Positions 43,401-52,719 of a DNA stretch of 64,000 nucleotides are shown one piece after another; position 1 is the first letter of the stretch, and every line of letters begins with the position of its first letter. Made by a program: the position numbers and the translations under genes. The notes below the pieces were generated by a model. That model ran no database searches. It saw only the letters and a list, made by a program, of their open reading frames with translations, and was not told the origin of the DNA. The DNA is from Grammothele lineata (taxonomy: Eukaryota > Basidiomycota > Agaricomycetes > Polyporales > Polyporaceae): assembly GCA_002150815.3 (NCBI GenBank), contig NDFF03000037.1:62001-126000 (forward strand), written 5' to 3'.

Positions 43401-46340
43401 CCGCGTACCATGGTACCAGTTGTGTCAGGGACGCGGTCGCGGTCGCGTGCGCGGAGTCGTCCTCCGTCGGCGAGGCCTGTAACGCCGGTCCTTGACGCGG
43501 CTCCAGTTGTCGCTGACACAGCTACGAATGGGGTGGGCGAGAAGCCGAAACGTGTGCGGGTTCGCGCTGCTCCTGTCCCTGCTGAAACGGGCCGTCCGGA
43601 GACGGCACGAGAGTTCTCGAAGCGGATTCGAAAGGTCGTCCTTCGCGTGGGCGAAGAACGGGAGGGCGCGGGTGCAGCAGAGTCTCTTGAAACACCCAAG
43701 CCATCAGCCTCCGAGCCTGGTGTAACAACAGATGACACTCCACACCCACCTGCTGTAGAGCTCGGAGACCGTTTTCTTGAGCACATCTCTGCTTCCTCCG
43801 AAGGTCTTGACCTTGAGTCGGAGCTGAAGGGTCGGTTTGGCGAGGATCCTTTCTTCGCTGACATTCTGGAGCACCCCAAGGCTCATAAGAACTTTCGAGT
43901 GGACGATGGGTTAGTCTTCTTAAGAGAGCATGGGCACGAGTTGCTCTGCTTACCTCGGGTCTTGATAAATGACCGCAGTGTGCGCGAGATAGTCATTTCG
44001 CATGCGCACTCGTTGCTAGCTCATCTAGGATCGCATAAGACTTTGATGCTATTGCGGGACCACGTCTGGTGGAAGTCTATGGTCCAGGACACACAAGAGT
44101 ACTGTAGGACTTGTCAGACCTGTAAACGCAGCAAGCCAAGCAACCAGAAGCCGTACGGGCTTCTGAACTCACTGCCTGTGCCTCGGCGGCCCTGGCAGGC
44201 CATCGGGATCGATTTCGTTGGTCCTTTGCCTGAGTCGAAGAATCGGGACGGGTCATTCGATGCCGTTACTACAATTATTGACCTGCTCACGGGCATGGTA
44301 CATTTAGTACCTAGTCGGACCAACTACTCCGCCAAGGAGGTGGCCGAGCTAGTCTTCGCCGAGGTATACAAGCACCACGGAATCCCTGACATTATCGTCA
44401 GTGATCGCGATACACTTTTTACGAGTCTATTCTGGTCGCACCTGCACGGCCTGATTGGAACTGAGTTGCGCATGTCGAGTGCCTACCATCCCGAGTCAGA
44501 CGGGTCCACGGAGCGCGCTAACCGTACTGTGGGCCAGATGCTCCGTCAGTGCATTGGTCCCCGTCAGAAGGACTGGGTCACTCGCTTACCGGGAATCGAG
44601 TTTGCCATTAACACAGCACGCTCAGACTCCACAGGATTCTCGCCGTTCTTCCTGAACACGGGGCGTATGCCCCGCGCAATGGTCTGGAACGATGCCTCGA
44701 AGGAGGAATATCCGGGCGTGCGAGCCTTCGCGCAGCGCGTCAAGAACGCGATCATGGCCGCGCACGACAGCGTTATTGCCGCTCGGGTCAAGCAAACCCG
44801 AGACGCTAATCGTCGTCGACGGCCCGCGCCATTCGCGGAGGGCGACTTGGTGTATCTGTTGACTAAGAATATTTCCCTGCCAAAGGGTTACTCCAGGAAG
44901 CTTGCTCCCAAGTTCATAGGTCCGTACCTGATCGAGAAGGACTTTGGGAATTTTTCTTATCGTCTGGACCTTCCTGCGGACTTAAGGCGTCGTGGGATTC
45001 ATGACGTATTTCATGCTTCTCTACTCCGTGTTCATGAGCCCAACGATGACCGTCTCTTCCCTGGACGACTCGTCAGCCAGGTTTCTGACTTGGAGGAGAC
45101 GGAGGGCGAGTGGGCCATTGATAAGCTACTCACTCACAAGGGTCGCGGTCGGGACGCTATCTTTGAAGCTCTGTGGCGCTCAGGCGATCGCACCTGGGTG
45201 CCATACGCCACAGTTGCCAAGTTGGATGTCTTGCGGGCATATCTGGAGGTGTCCGATGTTAGCTCGATCGACCAGCTAGCAGACGGCACTGGGGAGCCCC
45301 CAGCGGATGATCCACAGGTGTTCCTGGGCGGAATGCTCCTGTTTCGAGGCTCCGTCGAGGATATAAGTCTCAGCGGCAATGGGTCTAGCTGCCTCGCCAC
45401 TATGCCTCGCACCAACGACACCCCTCTCTTCGAGCACCCTGGTATTCGTCGCCTCAATGGCTGCGGTGACCTAATCCTCTATGACCAGGACAACATGGCC
45501 ACCCGGTTTACAGTTGACGCAGTGCGCCTGTACTGTCGCTTTGACCGTCTTCTTCGTGGTCCGACCGACCTCGCCAACGTTGCATACCCGGGCGGCTACT
45601 CAGACTGGTGCAACGTGTTCAACCTGCTACGGGACACCGAGTACAGTTTCGCCGTCCTCGACGATGACGGCAAGGTCTCTATCCGCGGTGACCCTATCTC
45701 AGCGGATCGGCTTGCTCCTCTCCCTCCTCGCCCCTCAGTGGATGGATTCACTGAGGAGCAACGTGCGGCCATCCACGCTCGGGCCATGGACGACTTCGTG
45801 AACACTCAGAAGCAGCGCAAGAAGGTCGAGGAGCGTCGGGATCTCAAGCGCCGCAAGGAGGAGCGACACGAACGTCTCAACGGGTCCGAGGACGTCGACT
45901 ACCCGCAGCCTCCTCCGTACAAGAAGGCCAAGGCCCGCAACGAGGACGCGCGCGTGGCCGACAGGAGCACGGGACGGGGTCGAGAACAAGCTCGGGACTA
46001 CTCACCCTCCCCTCCTCGCATTCCCTCTCGTGGCCGTTCTCCTGCCCCGTCGCGTGGCACCGCGCGCGGTCGCTCCCTCACTCGGTCGCGTGGATCTTCT
46101 CGCAGCCGTTCGGGGTCGCGTGCCTCTTCTCGTGGCCGGTCGTCGTCCTCGCGTCGCGCTCGCTCGTCGGCTGCTAGCAAGTCGGGCTCTGGGGACAAGG
46201 GCAAGGCCCGCGCTGGTTCTGAGAAGGCCACGGAGGCCAAGAAGGCGAAGGTGACGAAGAAGAACAAGAAGGGGGAGGACGAGGACGTGGTGGATGGTGA
46301 AGCCCCCAAGGACAAGGACGACATGGAAGTCGAACCGTGA
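37410..46340 (+). CDS. Gag-pol polyprotein of the Ty3/gypsy retrotransposon (2,976 aa)
   Basis: A single intronless frame. Residues about 1-460 are low-complexity; gag capsid lies at about 470-640 (FLSGKARDYYLFEASNKPQD, LFDHCFPDDFRQDIRREL); the zinc knuckle CFSCGEKGHFQRNC is at 729-742. Residues about 750-1300 form an extra block with three related modules (near 990-1035, 1130-1185, 1215-1268). The aspartic protease has LVDSGS with Asp1330. Reverse transcriptase carries YLDD at 1650-1653. RNase H runs from Asp1804 (TDGSHGG) to Asp1914 (ADALSR). Integrase has an H/C zinc site (His2198 to Cys2232/2235) and the triad D2268, D2332, E2368 (D-35-E). A chromodomain-like part is at about 2568-2620 (WAIDKLLTHKGRGRDAIFEA). 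The tail beyond it has an unknown domain (RRLNGCGDLILYDQDNMATR) and an RS-rich, then Lys-rich end. Gag and pol are fused in one frame, so no frameshift is needed. Confidence 0.96.
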   Translation: MASPDGSTSPSVGGTVPGEYRLATSDLVDAAFDSSLTPLPSESASLSQVASEVRHGLTHSQVAALSRHSSPGRRLVALEDGVSLPRAESTPAERTENIFRTPSMLSETSDQLDTTGREQFSPGQKAFNLLDDSWSSQEVPYVTEHSVLVAQPPEGQLVDVPSAVYRLEDLPVSVQPRAAAMYTPLVPSPIVTTLGQEQEEAVRQAELAMTPDERDRVHRRMHSVTVRDEDEPSSTTGPTAEAVPRTPSPAAGPSASDKGKGIDPRNWGAIDFEPGEIDVEAQRRAFRDYELLKQAPIVQQEARHEPRTTSRGPPPIPARSVPAQTAPAFRAAPFGLTADQVRIRDLERELDAMRAQVQALVLAQSVAASSPSYPVSSQAAVTNLTAPAASASAAYATPAAVSVPSGAVRVGSVLPPSAQIDPDSVLGRAFRSSVSTAHPPPGLVTVSGVASAPSVSPQTERVPVLKPREPKTYNGEPNLKLFQLFVQQVEAYVQGYRLALDRQVYEISHFLSGKARDYYLFEASNKPQDWTLDVFLAGLFDHCFPDDFRQDIRRELANCRQKGRLVKDFTHELIGLYAVLKDETPQARVRRLWSGLDSYIRDELYRARLNPETSAWADVVAEATAIERAYGSSERSKRTNVASLSLPQSERGSVASSGRKNPQGKAPAGVSTSTASRGTKPPARAAGNSKPAGKPAGPAGGQKATHPREPKAPRLTDEQRAEYMAKDACFSCGEKGHFQRNCPKGGLVKSNKKGKPPGLTSFSVEPDFSATEDLRSLAESTTRIDELSLHNLEVWNTSQEGDSSPLPVLAAYESDSSLPSMQSVSDSDSEVGHNSGGTTLTSVSSVLSEHSYNSDIEAYAEAVRGLLQPRRLPPRVFSDSESYVSEMSDVQLLGEWENQSLITYERSDEWLNPPMLPEVQPKGTERWPMGNILWESSLGSDHWTPDECAVAAQEALGRAIESPYRWQSSRVSRFVVLPLDGGLHLQVYDRYLSFGFVCLVSAFLHPRRDLQQWYARAARHFRAPTFSLDELEGELAVLFEPPEVEPIVPFWSLVDTPTPSFAPDRVPRSPPARSRDLDSGPRPVRDLYALRATAILEASRPYFGDDEREEDLGFFLEKDEAGDYLIWGAGFDEPPVVCREWLHEADFDIAGWVRARLREEFGRQGVLAANERELMGDTLALSAATVMDFYCPWPTECDYVSPRYASAAVSDGVYIYDAHLEFFAVCPRALLAQQHFDLPDWFAKQHALCVDWPVFRTDHLEGELESFFHLDDDCDPPGLPLALYAVEGVSPSLSAVQRNAAVPRDFARLIPEPVVIVVDINGHPARALVDSGSLSDFMSSKLVHQLGISPVELTKPLPVHLAVQGSRAKISTGCSAQITYQSVSEPRYFDIINLLNYDLILGTPFLFQHRLTIGFNPTTVVVGSADALPIEGKCVRALASRAAEVFEESLEAARQHLIEYAADICAEASDTPMPPLRAINHTIPLKDESKVYTWRPSRCPDAHRASWIEKRDAYLQSGRWRMTNARNTSPMLLLTKPGTGVKGIPPRLRVVCDLRERNANTHKLTSPLPDMEGILRDLARKPYRSLIDGKDAYEQIRIDPAHVDRTAMTTPDGNMVSLVLQQGDCNAVATYQSLMNHIFGHLIGRCMAVYLDDIVIYSDTLVDHIRDCKEVIDILRREKLYLSKSKLKFLRSEMKVLGRIVDDDGIRMDPDKVDSVLNWKVPTNKELLRGFLGSVGYLADDIATVRIPMGILSSLTGSETSFVWDFTHQRAFDEVKRLVHEHREHRRKPLDYSPDALPIWLVTDGSHGGIAGVVCQGADYRSARVAAFFSAKLSSAQSNYPVHEIEMLAGVEAMLRHRDILLGCRFTWITDHKGLTHLLSQKNLSGRQARWLEKISEYDFEVQYTPGVENVLADALSRIYSNDGAGTVRASSEYVAHDDSDQFAARLQAHAISMPVLTGLEGTAAAVAEVPLRRSSRHAATAAEGASPAGAPPPGRVPRTMVPVVSGTRSRSRARSRPPSARPVTPVLDAAPVVADTATNGVGEKPKRVRVRAAPVPAETGRPETAREFSKRIRKVVLRVGEEREGAGAAESLETPKPSASEPGVTTDDTPHPPAVELGDRFLEHISASSEGLDLESELKGRFGEDPFFADILEHPKAHKNFRVDDGLVFLREHGHELLCLPRVLINDRSVREIVISHAHSLLAHLGSHKTLMLLRDHVWWKSMVQDTQEYCRTCQTCKRSKPSNQKPYGLLNSLPVPRRPWQAIGIDFVGPLPESKNRDGSFDAVTTIIDLLTGMVHLVPSRTNYSAKEVAELVFAEVYKHHGIPDIIVSDRDTLFTSLFWSHLHGLIGTELRMSSAYHPESDGSTERANRTVGQMLRQCIGPRQKDWVTRLPGIEFAINTARSDSTGFSPFFLNTGRMPRAMVWNDASKEEYPGVRAFAQRVKNAIMAAHDSVIAARVKQTRDANRRRRPAPFAEGDLVYLLTKNISLPKGYSRKLAPKFIGPYLIEKDFGNFSYRLDLPADLRRRGIHDVFHASLLRVHEPNDDRLFPGRLVSQVSDLEETEGEWAIDKLLTHKGRGRDAIFEALWRSGDRTWVPYATVAKLDVLRAYLEVSDVSSIDQLADGTGEPPADDPQVFLGGMLLFRGSVEDISLSGNGSSCLATMPRTNDTPLFEHPGIRRLNGCGDLILYDQDNMATRFTVDAVRLYCRFDRLLRGPTDLANVAYPGGYSDWCNVFNLLRDTEYSFAVLDDDGKVSIRGDPISADRLAPLPPRPSVDGFTEEQRAAIHARAMDDFVNTQKQRKKVEERRDLKRRKEERHERLNGSEDVDYPQPPPYKKAKARNEDARVADRSTGRGREQARDYSPSPPRIPSRGRSPAPSRGTARGRSLTRSRGSSRSRSGSRASSRGRSSSSRRARSSAASKSGSGDKGKARAGSEKATEAKKAKVTKKNKKGEDEDVVDGEAPKDKDDMEVEP

Positions 46341-46372
46341 GAGTATCGCAGTGACGATACTCGGAGGGCGTA
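46341..46372 (+). other. 8-bp hairpin and purine-rich tract at the 3' end of the element
   Basis: Directly after the polyprotein stop: GAGTATCG - CAGTGA - CGATACTC, a perfect 8-bp stem with a 6-nt loop (46341-46362), then GGAGGGCGTA, a weak polypurine tract touching the 3' LTR, where plus-strand synthesis would be primed. Confidence 0.7.
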
Positions 46373-46679
46373 TGTAACGGACGCGTCGCGGACGTCACTC
46401 GTCACCCCCTAGTCACGTCTCATCACCGTTCTGGTACTGTTCCGCTTATCTGTCCTTACTCGTAGATTCAGCCACTGTCCTTACCGAGTATCTCCCGAGG
46501 TCGTACGTATCGGTAGTCTTCCGCCCGCGCACGGACCTCGTAGTCGTACCTATAAGTAGAGACGTCTTGCATGTAGTTCTGCAGCATACCCGTGAATCAA
46601 GCAGCCTTGCAACCTGTCTCTTTCCGTGTGCTCTTCACTCGTGTTACCGCAACGTTCCCACGGGATCGCGACGGTTACA
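46373..46679 (+). repeat. 3' long terminal repeat (307 bp)
   Basis: Same length and, as far as I can read, same sequence as 36930-37236, with TGTAAC...GTTACA ends. It is followed by the second CTTCT. Confidence 0.97.
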
Positions 46680-46876
46680 CTTCTGCCGCCCCGCCAATCA
46701 GCGCGCGCGGATAGTCTCATCTCCCAACCCCAGATAATTCGATCTTATCAGATAACTGTCGCAGCCGCGCCGAGCCTGATGAGCCTTCCCTCAGCCGGCT
46801 TTTGGCACACAGCCAGCCCATCGGTGACCTGTCCAACGAATCTGACCTCGACGCCTCTCTGATTCAAGCCCACGCA
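46680..46876 (+). promoter_or_regulatory. GMF1 promoter, right half of a divergent promoter split by the retrotransposon
   Basis: 197 bp between the 3' LTR and the GMF1 start. It holds a CCAAT box (CGCCAATCA at about 46692-46700), a typical fungal HAP-complex site, and begins with the target duplication CTTCT. Together with 36754-36929 it would form a roughly 370-bp divergent promoter if the element were removed. Confidence 0.55.
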
Positions 46877-47535
46877 ATGGTTTGTCTCCATGCTATCCAC
46901 TCCTTCCCACCCGCCCTGAACTTGTTCTCGATGTCGTGTTCGGCCAATCCTCGCCGAATGCGACCCATTAGTCCCGCACGGTAGACATTCCCCAGGAGCT
47001 CAAGGCCGCTCTTCGCAAGTTCCGCTTCGCCCGTCGCAATGCTGGACACGCTGCGATGGTCATAAAGATTAACAAGAAAGAGTTGATCATGGAGGAAGTT
47101 GAGCAGTTTGACGACATCAGCATCGAGGATCTCGCCGAAGGTGTGCCTTGCACGTCTCCTACTACACATCGTGCTAGATCGTGCTTTGTTTTTGTGCACG
47201 ATGTGGTATCCCGTGCTATGCAGAGCTTCCAGAGAATGCGCCACGATATGTGCTCCTCTCGTATGAACTCAACCACAAAGACGGCCGAAAGAGCTTCCCA
47301 CTGGTCTTGGTCAACTGGGCGCCGACCTCGAGCGAGATGGGCCTCTTGACACTGCATGCCAGTGCGTTCCTCGACTTTCAGAACACGGTATGCTCGATTT
47401 CAGCCAAGATATGTATATATGTTCATTCGTACGCTGCCTTGCGAACCTCAGGCCGACGTCAGCAAGGTGATCGAGGTGCGGGAAGGGGCAGAGGGGTTCA
47501 CGAAGGAGATGATCGACGAAAAGTTGCTGCATTAA
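46877..47535 (+). CDS. GMF1: Glia maturation factor-like ADF-H protein (Arp2/3 debranching factor)
   Basis: ADF/cofilin-homology protein that dissociates actin branches made by Arp2/3; cytosolic, at actin patches. The body is clear: TVDIPQELKAALRKFRFARR, NAGHAAMVIKINKKEL, LPENAPRYVLLSYELNHKDG, RKSFPLVLVNWAPTSSEMG, HASAFLDFQNT and KVIEVREGAEGFTKEMIDEK, with LLH at the end. The first coding exon fits as ATG alone (46877-46879, donor GTTTGT); exon 2 starts at 46972 after an acceptor TTAG and reads SRTVDIPQEL, giving M-SRTVDIP. No ATG is available in frame inside exon 2 before the conserved region. Length is about 140 residues, as usual for the family. Four exons in all. Confidence 0.9.
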
Positions 47536-47657
47536 TAATGATCGCAACGATGGTACGCCCGTCGTACCTGCCATCGAACACTAAGTATTCCCTCTCATGT
47601 ATGAGTAAGCTGGAACCCATGTCTGTAATATACTTCGTCCAACCGTATAACGCAGCC

Positions 47658-49191
47658 TCATCTACGCGCGTACGCCTCCATGATCCCCACAAGAACCCAG
47701 CAATTCCCGATCACGTAGATTAAACTTCTTATCCACAGGCTGAAGAAGACGTTCTGTGCCAGGAATTCCAGCTTGTAAGCCTCTGCCAGCCACAGCGCTT
47801 GTGTGCCGATCCAGACGGCGCAGTAGGCGAGCGCACGGCGAGAAGACATTGACAGCCGGGGAACCAATAGAGGGAGAAACAGGGTATACCACAGGAAATA
47901 CTGTTTGTGCAAGTGCATCATCAGCACGGTAACAAACCTATGAAACGACTGCTCACCTGCGACGTGCACACCTTGTTGAACACCACGAACACAAATGTCT
48001 GCACGAACCACGCTAGAACTAGCGTGTCTCGTCGCCGTCCAAATAGCAGCCCCGTCCCGAGTGCGAGACTCATTTGCGGGACAAAACTTGTGAGCGGGGA
48101 CCGTAGCAGTCTTTTCCAGGCGATCGTTTCGGCGACCGAGGATGCCGAAGGGTAAGTGAGGTACACCAGGTAAAAGTATGGCGAGAAGTTGTGCCGATGG
48201 TCGAGCCTATGGAGATGGTATAGGTACGTCTCGTTGAGGAAGGGCTGGCCCCATCTGGCGCAGATGGTAAGTAAACGAGTAGAGCGATGTATAATGATTG
48301 CATAGGTACTCACATGGCGTACATAGCGGCGCCGAGCGCAAGGAAGGTCGTCCCGCTGATGACCCCGAATCGCACGGTGTGACCGTTGACAATGGATCGC
48401 ACGTACCCACACCAACCGCTGCCGACGCCATGAGCACTCCCAATGATCCCCAAGCAAGATACTCCGTAAATGAAGGGGTATATCTTCCAATGAGTAGAAA
48501 GGCCAAGGAAGACCGCGGCGACGTCCCACTTCCCCTTGAGCGCGTAGAACAGTGTCAACAGTACGAAGAGGGAGAGCACCGATTCTGACGAGCCACGTGT
48601 GGAAATGGTGAAGACGAGGGGGCTGAAGAGGTGCAGGGATACAAGGAACGTGGCGCGCTGCCGAACTTTTTCATCTCTTGAGCCCGCCTTCTCGTCCGAA
48701 TTTACTGTGATTGCAGCGTTGGAAGACGGGTCGGTAAGGATTATGGATACGAGAAGGTTGTACATCAAGAATCCCGCGAGGATATCGCATCCTGCAAAGA
48801 GGAACTTCCCAAAAGACGGATGGAACCATTCATTGGGAGCCAGGAGAATGGCAAGGAGAGGTGTATAACGGTACGTTGCTCGGGTGTACGGACTTCAGAG
48901 TGCACGAAACACGTAAGTTAATGCTCACAGCAGCAGACCTACACGGGCGTACCTTCCGAATTGCGTATACCTAGCTAACGGCCCTTCCGCTTGGTTCCCT
49001 GAACCGGGGTAGAAGACAAACCGCGCTGCGTCACTGAAGACGCGATAGTCCACGTCCGTGTATTTCACGACTGAATGCGCGTCATGCCATTCGCTATAGA
49101 TAATGAGGGCGACGCGTAAGAACGACGATGCGAGCAAGATGGTGGAGAACGAGGGCACATGCTGTAGGATGTGGGTCGAGTTCAAGGGCAT
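47658..49191 (-). CDS. GPI14: GPI mannosyltransferase 1 (PIG-M/Gpi14)
   Basis: ER multi-pass enzyme that adds the first alpha-1,4 mannose to the GPI-anchor precursor from dolichol-phosphate mannose. ATG 49191 gives MPLNSTHILQHVPSFS and a first membrane helix; YTDVDYRVFSDAARFV carries the family's luminal DxD motif. Next are TYRYTPLLAILLAPNEW, LVSLHLFSPLVFTISTRGSS, GLSTHWKIYPFIYG, ETYLYHLHRLDHRHNFSPYF and SQ(..)YFLWYTLFLPLLVPRL, all characteristic of PIG-M. It ends IMEAYARR at 47658. About ten hydrophobic segments are seen. Three or four introns. Same strand as SAR1 and SRP receptor beta upstream, all secretory-pathway genes. Confidence 0.93.
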
Positions 49192-49483
49192 GACGTACGG
49201 CGCCGGTGCGCATCAACGCGTGTACATCCAGTCGGACAATGGCTTGGAAGCTTCATTATCTACTCACTTTCGCACAGGTGCATATTTCTTTGGTATCTTA
49301 TACTGTCCTGGTCTCGTAGAGCTTACATCGGACCTACTAAGGATGATAGCGTAAAGAAAGAGAAATGACATTCCACAATACAAAAGAGTGAACTGAAGGA
49401 TGCCAGGACTAATGAGGAACGCGTAGATCTATGACGAGGGATGACTACGAGGAGCAATTAAGTCACAAGTACCGGAGCATCGC

Positions 49484-50381
<898 letters not shown>

Positions 50382-51195
50382 GACGTCGAGAAAACGCGAG
50401 AGGGTGGATGGTCAGACGGGAGAGGGTGTGGCTGAGGAGTGGGTACTGGTGAGTACTTGGGAGGAGCGCGCGTGCCCTTACAGTGACGTGGACGTAGACG
50501 CTAGAACGCGTGCTTCCGGACCATCGGGATCGTTCTGTTTCCAGAAAGTGATAAACAGCCACTTCTAGGCCCGCCAAACACCAGCCCGACCCTTTTAAAG
50601 TCTGAATGTGTTGCGAACCACCGAAAAACACTTGAAGAGAGCGAAGATATCGTATACAATTGCTGCCTTGGTATTTCGTATGCGAATTACAGACAACCAA
50701 GCCCACCCGGCCCATCCCAGACATTTCATGGGTAGCATCACACAACGACATATAAAGCAGTCGATCTTAGCCAGTATACATTCTGAGAACAAGGTGCTAC
50801 AAGCAGTCCGACAAAATATTTGAAGATATAGAGAAGTTCTGACGCTCACTACACCATAGCATCCCCAAGGGAATAGCGAGTAAGTTCTTTTTCCTCCCCA
50901 TCCTAAGGACTTACTCTCCGCAATACCGAATCGCCGTGTCCGCTGTTGGGAAGATACGAAGGGACAGGCACTGTCTAAGAGGTTGCGTGAAGCAACGCAA
51001 GAACGCTGCAACGTTGTTCTTAATCCTTGGTTGTTTGCTTGTGTTTGGTCCTTTTGCCTGGTGCACGGGCCATCATGCGTCCGGGCCGTTTGACCCGACG
51101 ACAAACGGCCTTGCGAATTTCTTGCGAATCCTACGAGTCGCAGAGGGTGTATAGCAATACGGCGTTGCATAAATACACAGAATACACGGGAGACA
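50382..51195. other. Intergenic with no supported gene
   Basis: About 810 bp upstream of SAR1 and downstream of the SRP receptor gene. A 204-codon minus-strand frame covers most of it but is Cys/Arg/Trp-rich without motif or codon pattern, so I do not call it. The part near 50382-50480 should contain the SAR1 promoter. Confidence 0.4.
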
Positions 51196-52192
51196 CTAGG
51201 CCAATCCATCGAGCCATTCGCGGAGGGGCAACAATGCGTCGCCCATGGGGTACTTTTCGTCAGTCACCGCCGCACCTTGGCCAACGCGAACCGAAGTGCC
51301 CGCAAACACGATCTCTCCCCCTTCCCATTCCGCGAACTTGAACCCGTCGTTCCCTGTGCACTCCAGTCCTCCCATCTGCGAGTCCGAATCTTCCGCACCA
51401 AGACTCTCCACCCCCACCCCGCTTGCGTTGGACGCTCTACGTTTCTCGAGCTCTCGTTCTAGGATCGTCTTCACGCGCGCGATGGCAAGCTGCTCTGAGG
51501 ATGCGGACGCAGTGGATTTCAGCAAGTCGCACTTGTGCGCGAGGACGACCAGTGAAGGAGTCTCTCGAGACGGTGGTAGGGAGGTCAGTGCGTGCAGGAC
51601 CATGTGTAGATGCCTGGTGATGTAGGACGTGAGCCGTGTCGATGAAAGTTGGCAACTTCACTACGTACTCTGCAACAGCAAACCCATTTCTCGAAATAGT
51701 ACTTGCATCGACTACAAAAACGATTGCCTTCGTGTGGGGGAGGTATTCTTGGAATTGATCACGGATGCGAGGGTGTCCAGGAATATCGATCAAGCGTAGG
51801 ATCTTGCCCGTCGACGGCGAAGTTACAAGCGCGGCATTTGGTTGCATAGATGCGTGGGTAGGAAGCGTCTGCTTGTATACGAGCTGGGAATAACGATGTC
51901 CTAAGAAGTAGACCATGAGTGGGACTGTGCAATGACTCACAGTTGACAGGATGGCCGTCTTCCCCGCGTCAGAGCAGCCCGCTAGGATGACCGCATCTCC
52001 CCGCTTTATTGACTTTCTTCGTGCAGCAAAAACAAAGACTGATAATACATCAACATACGAGAGATGCTGAGTGGCATGGAACTTACTGGCCAACAGGACC
52101 AATGCTAAGAGAAGCGCTGCTACAAGACGAAGCTGAGGGACAAGCGCGACGGTGGGAGATATGACCTCTGGTTCTGCATGCTGATCAGACAT
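51196..52192 (-). CDS. SRP102: Signal recognition particle receptor subunit beta
   Basis: ER-membrane GTPase that anchors the SRP receptor alpha subunit. ATG 52192 gives MSDQHAEPEVISPTVALVPQ, then one transmembrane helix (RLVAALLLALVLLA), the P-loop AVILAGCSDAGKTAIL, LVYKQTLPTHASMQPNAALV, LRLIDIPGHPRIRDQF (G3, with IPGH replacing DxxG as usual for this family), KAIVFVVDASTISRNGFAVA and LVVLAHKCDLLKSTASAS (G4). The last part, FKFAEWEGGEIVFAGTSV, ends with LREWLDGLA at 51196. Four to five exons. Confidence 0.9.
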
Positions 52193-52719
52193 CAAGCGAG
52201 TAGAATAAACGTCGGACGACGTAAGAGAAGAAGACCGGCGACGAGCAAGCCACTAGCTAGAACTGGGTGAGGGTGCAACACAGAACGTTTAACGTTGTGG
52301 TGTGAGCGGGGAGCCGCTGACCGGGCCGGTGGAGTATTTGCGCCTGTTGTTCTCAGACTTGACAAACTCTTGGTAAACAGGGTCTATCTGTTCTCCAAGT
52401 CGACAGTTGCCAGTGTGGAAATCCCATGAGTTTGGTAGAGAAGTTCACGAACCCCGTCTGCATCACTAGTTGTTATGATCCCAGACCTTACCATAACACA
52501 GGGCCCGCGGCGTGTGCACCAAGCACGCGGCGCGCTTCCTTTTCTGGTCGACGTGATCAATCCCTCGTCATGAATTCGTACTGGCGGTCTTCATTGGAAC
52601 GAGGTCGCGACTGGGCACATATAGCCTAACGTACGTGCTTATATTTAATCACACACTCAAGCTGCGGAGAAGCATGTCACGATAGATATCGCAGGTCGTC
52701 ACAAATACACATGGGTATT
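52193..52719. other. Intergenic, upstream of SRP102
   Basis: 527 bp between two minus-strand genes; promoter of SRP102 and 3' flank of the CBM19-like gene. No gene seen. Confidence 0.45.

Larger units (their letters stand above)
36930..46679 (+). mobile_element. Complete Ty3/gypsy (chromovirus-type) LTR retrotransposon, 9,750 bp
   Basis: Full element with 307-bp LTRs bounded by TGTAAC...GTTACA, a 5-bp target duplication (CTTCT), and one internal frame coding gag, protease, reverse transcriptase, RNase H and integrase in that order. RT before integrase is the Ty3/gypsy order, and the integrase is followed by a chromodomain-like segment. The LTRs appear identical in side-by-side reading, so the insertion is recent. 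The frame has no stop or frameshift, so the copy may be competent. It is inserted in the gap between MFS copy 2 (minus) and GMF1 (plus), in the same direction as GMF1. Confidence 0.97.

Noticed and set aside
43250..43879. 209-codon antisense frame inside the retrotransposon
   Set aside because: Shadow of the Ser/Arg/Pro-rich linker between RNase H and integrase.
50595..51209. 204-codon minus-strand frame between SAR1 and SRP102
   Set aside because: Irregular composition (Cys, Trp, Arg), no motif, no intron or start support; overlaps the end of SRP102.
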